This document shows positions 6,391 to 11,774 of a stretch of 11,774 nucleotides of DNA, in pieces. The stretch is from Oscillospiraceae bacterium (GTDB lineage Bacteria; Bacillota_A; Clostridia; Oscillospirales; Ruminococcaceae), in NCBI GenBank assembly GCA_017440445.1, contig JAFSHE010000218.1, positions 1 through 11,774 of the forward strand, read 5' to 3'. A program made the translations under genes and the position numbers. Under the pieces are notes generated by a model. It was not told the origin of the DNA, did not search any database, and was given only the letters and a program-made list of their open reading frames with translations. Numbering within the stretch: position 1 is the stretch's first letter; each line of letters starts with the position of its first letter.

Positions 6391-7215
6391 ATGAACGCTA
6401 TTCACATAATTTCCACCGCTCCGTTTTTTGCAAAGAAAAGCGGAGCGTTTTTTCAGGAGGATTTCGATCTGTACTGCACTGTGCTTTCCGCACTTAACTG
6501 GCGTCGGCACAATGGCAGGATATCGCTGTACACCGATACAAAAGGCGCAGAGTATTATCGCTCCCTCGGGATATGCGATATATGGGACGAGGTGTGCGTG
6601 TGCATCCCTGACGACATGGAGGGCATCGACCCGCAGATGTTCTGGGCAGGCGGAAAGCTGCTGGCGCTTCGTGAGTGTAAAGCCCCTTGCGTGATGATCG
6701 ACACTGATTTTATCGTGTGGGAAAAGCTGAATTTCGGCAGCGAGATAATCGCCGCACATCGTGAAGAGCTTTATCCCGACATCTACCCGCCTCTTGAGTA
6801 TTTCAGACTTAAAGACCATATCCTCCCCGATTTCAACAGGGATGTTTTGCCGCTGAACACTGCATTCCTTTACCTCCCAGATAATGATATAAAGGAGTTC
6901 TATATTTCACAGGCGATCACATTTATGAAATCCGCTGTGCCTTGTGAGGACAGACTATGCTACATGGTCATAGCAGAGCAGAGGATGCTCGCCATGTGCG
7001 CAGAATACACCAATACTCCCGTAAGGACGCTGCTGGATAAGGATCACCTGTTTTTCCCGCAGGACAGCTTCACCCATCTGTGGGGAGCAAAGCAGGCTAT
7101 GCGGGATGATCCATCGCTCCATAAAGATTTCTGCCACAGAGCGGCTGACAGGATACGTATAGATTTCCCTGACTATGCCTATACCGTTGATATTATCCAA
7201 AAACAAGCGAAATGA
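6391..7215 (+). CDS. Glycosyltransferase-like protein (GT-A-type, DUF6734-like)
   Basis: This 274-residue cytoplasmic protein has no signal peptide or membrane helix. Visible motifs suggest a GT-A nucleotide-sugar transferase fold. The N-terminal strand is IHIISTAPFF; later come RISLYTDTKGAEYY (residues 43-56), FWAGGKLLAL (84-93) and a DxD-type site in VMIDTDFIVWEKL (D104-T-D106). LNTAFLYL (155-162) and THLWGAK near 228-234 follow. The arrangement resembles what I know of the DUF6734 family; donor and acceptor are unknown. The ATG at 6391 is 7 bases after the stop of the repeat protein gene, and its GAGG site (6382-6385) overlaps that stop codon, indicating translational coupling. The tight pairing suggests that it acts on, or with, the Ser/Gly/aromatic repeat protein. 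No terminator was seen between this gene and the scfA promoter. The glycosyltransferase call is moderate; the substrate is inference. Confidence 0.72.
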   Translation: MNAIHIISTAPFFAKKSGAFFQEDFDLYCTVLSALNWRRHNGRISLYTDTKGAEYYRSLGICDIWDEVCVCIPDDMEGIDPQMFWAGGKLLALRECKAPCVMIDTDFIVWEKLNFGSEIIAAHREELYPDIYPPLEYFRLKDHILPDFNRDVLPLNTAFLYLPDNDIKEFYISQAITFMKSAVPCEDRLCYMVIAEQRMLAMCAEYTNTPVRTLLDKDHLFFPQDSFTHLWGAKQAMRDDPSLHKDFCHRAADRIRIDFPDYAYTVDIIQKQAK

Positions 7216-7278
7216 TATAGCGGGAAATAAGACGTTTATACATCAGCAGATAAATACAAACAAATTTCGTTTTTCCTC

Positions 7279-7312
7279 TTGAAAAATCTATCGGAATATG
7301 TTATACTATACT
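7279..7312 (+). promoter_or_regulatory. Sigma-A promoter of scfA
   Basis: TTGAAA (7279-7284) and TATACT (7302-7307) are 17 bp apart; a second TATACT (7307-7312) overlaps the first. The leader of about 55 nt includes a small GGGC-TTT-GCCC hairpin near 7324-7334. The promoter overlaps the first codon of the longer upstream frame, which supports the internal TTG start of scfA. Confidence 0.75.
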
Positions 7313-7368
7313 ATAAGCAACAGGGCTTTGCCCCAAGCAATCAACAAAATAAGAAAGAGGTGTTCCTT

Positions 7369-7512
7369 TTGAAGCACATCACAACTATCAACAAGGCTAA
7401 TCTCAAGACAACTGCTGCCAAGGGCGGCTGCGGCAAGTGCCAGTCTTCCTGCCAGTCTGCTTGCAAGACTTCCTGCACAGTAGCTAACCAGAAGTGCGAG
7501 GCAGTTAAGTAA
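7369..7512 (+). CDS. scfA: SCIFF ranthipeptide precursor (six cysteines in forty-five residues)
   Basis: This 47-residue RiPP precursor carries the SCIFF signature: a leader (MKHITTINKANLKTTAAKGG) followed by a core with six cysteines at positions 21, 24, 28, 32, 36 and 43. The maturase ScfB installs Cys-to-Thr thioether bridges in this family. The characterised Clostridium thermocellum homologue is, as I recall, bridged between Cys32 and Thr37, and both residues exist here at those positions. The start is TTG at 7369, with GAGGTG at 7357-7362 six bases upstream; this yields the usual leader, while the longer ATG-like frame from 7279 begins inside the promoter. A strong terminator follows, then scfB. 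SCIFF peptides are almost universal in Clostridia; their role is debated, with signalling or quorum sensing proposed. Confidence 0.94.
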   Translation: MKHITTINKANLKTTAAKGGCGKCQSSCQSACKTSCTVANQKCEAVK

Positions 7513-7538
7513 TTAGCGCTTAAAATTCAAGGAAAACT

Positions 7539-7570
7539 TTTTGGGCGGAACTCTACCGCCCAAAATTTTT
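7539..7570 (+). terminator. Intercistronic terminator/attenuator between scfA and scfB
   Basis: A 10-bp stem (TTTTGGGCGG at 7539-7548, loop AACTCTA, CCGCCCAAAA at 7556-7565) is followed by five T. It lies 26 bp after scfA. No second promoter is obvious in the 47 bp before scfB, so partial readthrough probably sets a high precursor-to-enzyme ratio. Confidence 0.9.
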
Positions 7571-7617
7571 GACCTGACAAGGACACCTGATATCTATTCA
7601 CGAAAGGTACAATTCAG

Positions 7618-8979
7618 ATGATACATAAATTCAAACAGCTAGGATACAACATAGTGCTTGATGTAAGCAGCAACGGAGTGCATGTGGTGGATGACTGCGC
7701 ATTCGATATTCTCGACCATGTTTGCGCACCCATGTCTGAGGAATGTCCTGCGGAGCTTTTCGCAAAGCTTCCTGCTTACTCAGAGGACGATATCCGTGAA
7801 AACTACACAGAGCTTTATGAGCTTTACAAAGAGGGCATCCTCTTTACCGAAGATGATTATGAAAAGTATTCCGATACAATGATGAAGTCCCCCGTCAAGT
7901 CCATGTGTCTTAATGTTGCACATGACTGCAACCTGCGCTGCGAATATTGCTTCGCACAGACAGGTGATTTCGGTGGCGCACGCTGCATAATGCCCCCTGA
8001 AACAGGCAGAAAGGCAATAGATTTTCTTATCGAAAACTCCGCAGACCGTGAAAATCTGGAGCTGGATTTCTTCGGCGGCGAGCCTCTGATGGCATGGGAT
8101 ACTGTCGTTGAAACTGTAAAATATGCACGCTCCATCGAGAAACAGCACGGCAAGACCTTCCGCTTCACCATCACAACAAACGGAATACTTCTCGACGATG
8201 AGAAGATAGAATACATAAACCGTGAAATGAGCAACTGTGTGCTTTCTCTCGACGGAAGAAAGGAAGTTACCGACAGGATACGCAAGACCCTCAACGACAA
8301 GAGCGCATACGATGTTATCGTGCCTAAATTCCAGAAACTTGTACAGAACAGAGGTGGCAAGGACTACTACGTGCGTGCCACTTTCACAAAATACAATCTG
8401 GACTTTACAGATGATGTTCTCCATATCCGTGAGCTTGGCTTTGAGCAGCTTTCAGCTGAGCCTGTTGTAACAGACCCCAGAATGCCCTACGCAATAAACG
8501 AGGCTGACCTCCCCAGAGTATTCTCCGAATACGACCGCCTTGCTGAAGTGATGGCTGAGCGCACATAAAACAAGTTCAACTTCTTCCACTTCATGGTGGA
8601 CCTTAATCAGGGGCCCTGTGCCATCAAGCGTCTGCGTGGCTGCGGCTGCGGCAACGACTATGTTGCAGTAACTCCCGAGGGCGATATCTATCCCTGCCAC
8701 CAGTTTGTAGGCATAGACGAATGGAAGATGGGCAGCCTGCACGATGGCTCCTTCAACCACGACATCAAGACCACCTTTGCAAAGACACACATTTACAGCA
8801 AAACAGGCTGTCGTGACTGCTGGGCAAAGTTCTTCTGCTCAGGCGGCTGCAACGCTAACAGCTTCATTTACGAGGGCGATATCAAAAAGCCCCACAAGCT
8901 CTCCTGCGAGATGCAGAAAAAGCGCCTTGAGTGCGCAATAGCCCTTGCTGTCAACAGATCAGTAAAGGAACAGGATTAA
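7618..8979 (+). pseudogene. scfB: SCIFF peptide maturase (radical SAM/SPASM), interrupted by in-frame TAA
   Basis: Read through, the frame gives 453 codons, a normal length for a thioether-forming SCIFF maturase. An N-terminal RRE/PqqD-like region (about 1-85, with VLDVSSNGVHVVDDCAFDIL) binds the ScfA leader. The radical SAM CxxxCxxC is C104-C108-C111 in CNLRCEYC, with GGEP at 153-156. The C-terminal SPASM domain holds auxiliary-cluster cysteines (C334, C342, C344, C360, C398, C401, C407, C411, C430). Codon 317 (8566-8568) is TAA, between the radical SAM core and the SPASM domain; the frame and family sequence resume at once (NKFNFFHFMVDLNQGPC). The pieces are 7618-8568 (316 residues) and 8593-8979 (128 residues from an ATG with no ribosome site). 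The product would keep the SAM-cleaving site but lose both auxiliary clusters, so it is probably inactive unless the stop is read through or is a sequencing error. The ATG at 7618 has AAAGG at 7603-7607. Confidence 0.88.
8566..8568 (+). other. In-frame TAA inside scfB (codon 317)
   Basis: A TAA stands between codons for AERT and NKFNFFHF with no frame change. One base substitution from Lys (AAA), Gln (CAA), Glu (GAA), Ser, Leu or Tyr would produce it. TAA terminates at least seven other genes in the window, so it is a true stop in this organism. Confidence 0.9.
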
Positions 8980-8986
8980 CCTTTTG

Positions 8987-9025
8987 CCGCTCGGGCATGC
9001 CTTACGGCGGTGCTCGGGCGGTTTT
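8987..9025 (+). terminator. Terminator downstream of scfB
   Basis: CCGCTCGGGCA (8987-8997) pairs with TGCTCGGGCGG (9011-9021) over 11 bp, including two G-U pairs. An inner GCC-TTAC-GGC extends the hairpin, which is followed by TTTT. It lies just past the scfB stop and should separate scfB from the KAP gene. Confidence 0.75.
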
Positions 9026-9053
9026 GTATAATAAAACAAAGGAGAGAAAAGCC

Positions 9054-10907
9054 ATGTTTACAAACTCTGCACAAACCGCATCTTTAACAAGATCCGACGA
9101 TCCGCAGAAGGTGGATCGCCTCGGCATGGAGAAACGCTATGAGGGTCTTACTCAATTCATCTGTACCTGCAGCACTCCAATGACCGTTGCGATACAGGGC
9201 GACTGGGGCTCGGGCAAGACCTCCGCTATGGAAATAATCCGTGAAAAGATCGGTACATATCTCAAAGACAGAACAGATGCAAAAAGCAAGAATTTTATAG
9301 ACAAGCTTAAAACACAGAACGATACACACAACAGTGTCAACCCTCACTGTATCTGGTTCAACACATGGCAGTTTTCACTGTTTGACAGCGGAGAAAACCT
9401 CACCCTGCATCTTATTGACACCATGCTTGATAGTCTTAAGGACATGGCAAAGGTCCTTGATATAAAGGATGAGATGGCCAATATCAGCGGCTTTCAGAAT
9501 GTAGTCAACACCACTATGCGTATTATCGGCAGCGCTGTTGGCGCAGGACTTAAAAACGCCAACCCGCTTATAGGACTTGCCTGCGATACAGCAGAGGGAC
9601 TGAGCAGGAATTCCTCCGATGACAGCGAGCTTACTCAGGTAAGAAGCGTCAACATAAAAACTCTCCGTGATGATATGAACCGCCTTATTGATAAAATACT
9701 GGAAAAAACAGGTCATGACCGTATCTATGTATTTATCGATGACCTGGACAGACTGGAGCCACGTGTAGCAGTTGAGATGCTGGAGGGCATGAAGATATTT
9801 GCCAACTATTCCAAATGTGTGTTCATACTGGCGATAGACAAAAGCGTTGTCACCATGGGACTGAAGGGCAAATACGGAGATGAATTTATAGAGGATGAAA
9901 ACAACGATAAAAGCAACAGCTTCTTCGATAAGATCATACAGGTACCGTTTTCTCTGCCTGTCAGCGCATATAATATAAAAGAATTCGTTACCGACCTTCG
10001 TAAAAGCGATGTGAATATCGACGGATATGTGGAGCTTCTTAAGGCATTCAACGAATATAATCCCCGCACCATCAAGCGCAGTTTCAATCTGCTGGAGCTT
10101 TACCGCTGCATGAATTCGTCTGACACCTCAGACAATAAAAGCATTCTGGACCAGTACGCAATACTGCTTTTACAAGTTAAGTCCGATACCAAAACATATA
10201 ACGACCTTATCACAGAAATACGCGGACACTATAACAGCAGCGATAACGGTGAGATCAACAGCATATTTGAGATATTCAGAGATATCTACACCGGAAAGCG
10301 AAGTATTGGTCTGCCCATGCATGCGGTAATAAGCCAGTTTTACGGCGAGGAAATGGACAACGCAATTATTGCTGAAGGTGAGGAGCAGCTCAGCGAAAAC
10401 GTACTGAATATCACAAGAGAATTTGCCAAAATGCTTATGGAGATGAATAATGCCATGGGCAATTCAACGGAAGAAGTGCCTGCAAGCTCACGCAAGGATG
10501 CATGCTTTGCTGAAAAGCTGTATCATTTTCTGAACGAAGAATGCCATGCGAGAATGGATGACGACTGGGAGGCTATATGGGACAACTCCAACAATCAGCA
10601 GATAGAGCGTCATGCATATATCGGAAATATGGACATAAAATATTTTTCCAGAATAACCAAATCACCATATATTACTATACGAAACGCTGCACCGCGCAAA
10701 GATTTTCTTGAAGCCCACACAAACGATTTTGCAAATGTCGATCCTAACGACAAAACGATCCAATGGCCATCGGATAAGCTGTGCTATCCAAACCCATATC
10801 GAAGCACCATTACATTTTTTATTGAAACAACAGATAAATTTGAAGTATTCAGAGAAATGCTTCTTGATTACCCCGAAATAAAAGCAATCTGCAGCCAGAT
10901 GACATAA
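9054..10907 (+). CDS. KAP-family P-loop NTPase
   Basis: This 617-residue protein shows the ordered motifs of KAP NTPases (the group of PifA and animal Kidins220). Walker A is GDWGSGKT (residues 49-56) and the WFNTWQF block is at 101-107. Walker B is IYVFIDDLDRL (224-234), followed by CVFILAIDKSVV (255-266) and FFDKIIQVPFSLP (290-302). The family often carries membrane helices between Walker A and B. Here that interval has only a weakly hydrophobic Gly/Ala-rich stretch (about 149-183), so the protein may be soluble or peripheral. The C-terminal half, from about 400, is not recognised and may be the sensor or effector part. Some bacterial members act in phage exclusion (PifA); this is only a possibility here. 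The ATG at 9054 is chosen for AAAGGAGA at 9038-9045; the upstream frame overlaps scfB. No clear promoter was found. Pyruvate kinase starts 27 bp after its stop. Confidence 0.87.
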   Translation: MFTNSAQTASLTRSDDPQKVDRLGMEKRYEGLTQFICTCSTPMTVAIQGDWGSGKTSAMEIIREKIGTYLKDRTDAKSKNFIDKLKTQNDTHNSVNPHCIWFNTWQFSLFDSGENLTLHLIDTMLDSLKDMAKVLDIKDEMANISGFQNVVNTTMRIIGSAVGAGLKNANPLIGLACDTAEGLSRNSSDDSELTQVRSVNIKTLRDDMNRLIDKILEKTGHDRIYVFIDDLDRLEPRVAVEMLEGMKIFANYSKCVFILAIDKSVVTMGLKGKYGDEFIEDENNDKSNSFFDKIIQVPFSLPVSAYNIKEFVTDLRKSDVNIDGYVELLKAFNEYNPRTIKRSFNLLELYRCMNSSDTSDNKSILDQYAILLLQVKSDTKTYNDLITEIRGHYNSSDNGEINSIFEIFRDIYTGKRSIGLPMHAVISQFYGEEMDNAIIAEGEEQLSENVLNITREFAKMLMEMNNAMGNSTEEVPASSRKDACFAEKLYHFLNEECHARMDDDWEAIWDNSNNQQIERHAYIGNMDIKYFSRITKSPYITIRNAAPRKDFLEAHTNDFANVDPNDKTIQWPSDKLCYPNPYRSTITFFIETTDKFEVFREMLLDYPEIKAICSQMT

Positions 10908-10934
10908 AGATAACTGTACAGAAAGGAAAACACT

Positions 10935-11774
10935 ATGAGAAGAACCAAAATAGTATGTACACTTGGTCCTGCAACCAAGGATGACGAGGTACTGCGCCGC
11001 CTTATCGAAAACGGCATGAACGTAGCAAGACAGAATTTCTCCCACGGCACGCATGAAAGCCACAAGATCACTCATGACCAGATAGTACGCATCGCAAAGG
11101 AGATGGGAAAACCCGTCGCAACTCTGCTTGACACAAAGGGTCCTGAGATACGTCTTAAGAAATTCGCAAACGGAAAAAGACCTGAGCTTCAGAATGGAAG
11201 CAGCTTCACCCTCACCACAAGAGAGGTAGAGGGCGACGAAAAGTGCGTTTCCATCACATACAAGAACCTCGCAGACGATATCGACGTAGGAACAAAGATA
11301 CTCATTGATGATGGTAATGTTGCACTTCGCTGCACAGATATCCTCCGCAACGCTGACGGCACCGCAGATATCGTATGCACCGTTACAAGCGGCGGAGTCG
11401 TTTCCGACCGCAAGGGTGTGAATATCCCAGGAGTCAAGCTGTCAATGCCCTACCTCAGCGAAGTAGATATCTCGGATATCCGCTTTGCGGCAAGAGAGAA
11501 TTTCGACTTTATCGCTGCCTCCTTTGTTACCTGTGCCGATGATGTTATCGGTGTACGTAAAATTCTCGAGGAAGAAGGCAGACCTGATATCCGTATAATC
11601 GCCAAAATAGAAAACGGCGAGGGCGTAAAGAATATAGACAGCATCCTGCGTGTTGCAGACGGTATCATGGTAGCCCGTGGAGATATGGGTGTAGAGATAC
11701 CCTTCGAGGAGATTCCACAGCTTCAGAAGATGCTGATAAAAAAGGGCTACAACGCAAACAAGCAGGTCATCACC
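10935..11774 (+). CDS. pyk: Pyruvate kinase (5' part, runs off the window)
   Basis: The first 280 codons of pyruvate kinase, which converts phosphoenolpyruvate and ADP to pyruvate and ATP in glycolysis; a full-length enzyme is about 470-590 residues, so the C-terminal part lies outside. Visible motifs are [11 protein letters not shown] at the N-terminus (4-14), [13 protein letters not shown] (29-41), DTKGPEIR (66-73, start of the lid domain) and the [19 protein letters not shown] domain return (164-182). The active-site segment is [10 protein letters not shown] (221-230, with catalytic Lys224 and metal ligand Glu226), and [14 protein letters not shown] (243-256) supplies the second metal ligand, Asp250. 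Position 33 is Gln where Leu is usual (NVARLNFSHG), a mild deviation. The ATG at 10935 has GAAAGGA seven bases upstream. The gene lies 27 bp after the KAP NTPase with no terminator between them, so they may share a transcript, or a pyk promoter may lie within the KAP gene. Confidence 0.96.
   Translation, partial: MRRTKIVCTLGPATKDDEVLRRLIENGMNVARQNFSHGTHESHKITHDQIVRIAKEMGKPVATLLDTKGPEIRLKKFANGKRPELQNGSSFTLTTREVEGDEKCVSITYKNLADDIDVGTKILIDDGNVALRCTDILRNADGTADIVCTVTSGGVVSDRKGVNIPGVKLSMPYLSEVDISDIRFAARENFDFIAASFVTCADDVIGVRKILEEEGRPDIRIIAKIENGEGVKNIDSILRVADGIMVARGDMGVEIPFEEIPQLQKMLIKKGYNANKQVIT

Noticed and set aside
8566..8568. Alternative genetic code or stop-codon recoding to explain the scfB TAA
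   Set aside because: TAA ends the MFS, flotillin, HPt, GH26, scfA, scfB and KAP frames, so it is a normal stop; no selenocysteine or pyrrolysine signal applies to TAA.
7618..8979. A frameshift as the cause of the scfB break
   Set aside because: Both halves are in the same frame and the conserved sequence continues right after the stop, so a single codon is responsible.
9027..9032. TATAAT just before the KAP gene as its promoter
   Set aside because: No -35 match lies 16-18 bp upstream, where the terminator stem is instead, and transcription would start at the ribosome site itself. It is too weak to annotate.
8931..9053. N-terminal extension of the KAP NTPase
   Set aside because: It overlaps the end of scfB and the terminator hairpin; the strong AAAGGAGA site places the start at 9054.
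1..11774. tRNA, rRNA, CRISPR array, insertion sequence, integrase or attachment sites
   Set aside because: No cloverleaf, regularly spaced DNA repeat, transposase-like frame or terminal inverted repeat was noticed by eye. The only repeat cluster is protein-coding.

Overview
The window reads as a chromosomal segment of a Gram-positive clostridial gut or rumen bacterium, most likely Ruminococcus or a close relative. This rests on the SCIFF peptide with its radical SAM maturase (a signature of Clostridia), a lipoprotein GH26 mannanase, Shine-Dalgarno sites of the AGGAG/GAGGTG type, consensus sigma-A promoters with 17-bp spacers, and protein similarity by eye. No database search was possible, so the genus is an inference.

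Layout. (1) 1-266: a small Cro/C1-type HTH regulator on the + strand, ending at a hairpin shared with the next gene. (2) 281-1531, minus strand: an MFS transporter with its own near-perfect promoter. (3) 1680-3772, minus strand: a promoter, a single-domain HPt protein, then a flotillin, then a terminator; this looks like a two-gene operon. (4) 3827-5291, minus strand: a secreted lipoprotein of the GH26 beta-mannanase type, with its own promoter and terminator. (5) 5201-5531: a 331-bp region between divergent promoters. (6) 5416-7215, + strand: a protein with a five-residue GSF repeat (15 copies of GS[F/Y]) and a tryptophan-alternating patch, tightly coupled to a glycosyltransferase-like gene. 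(7) 7279-9025, + strand: the SCIFF RiPP locus. The precursor scfA starts at TTG and is followed by an intercistronic terminator. The maturase scfB carries an in-frame TAA that separates its radical SAM core from its SPASM domain. (8) 9054-10907, + strand: a KAP-family P-loop NTPase. (9) 10935 to the window end, + strand: the first 280 codons of pyruvate kinase.

How the genes relate. Three clusters look functional: HPt with flotillin (signalling plus a membrane scaffold), the GSF-repeat protein with the glycosyltransferase-like enzyme (possible substrate and modifier), and scfA with scfB (RiPP precursor and maturase, here apparently broken by one codon). The MFS transporter, the mannanase and pyruvate kinase fit a saccharolytic lifestyle but are not obviously co-regulated. 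The repeat protein with its partner is the best candidate for a poorly described system. The interrupted scfB is the clearest anomaly.
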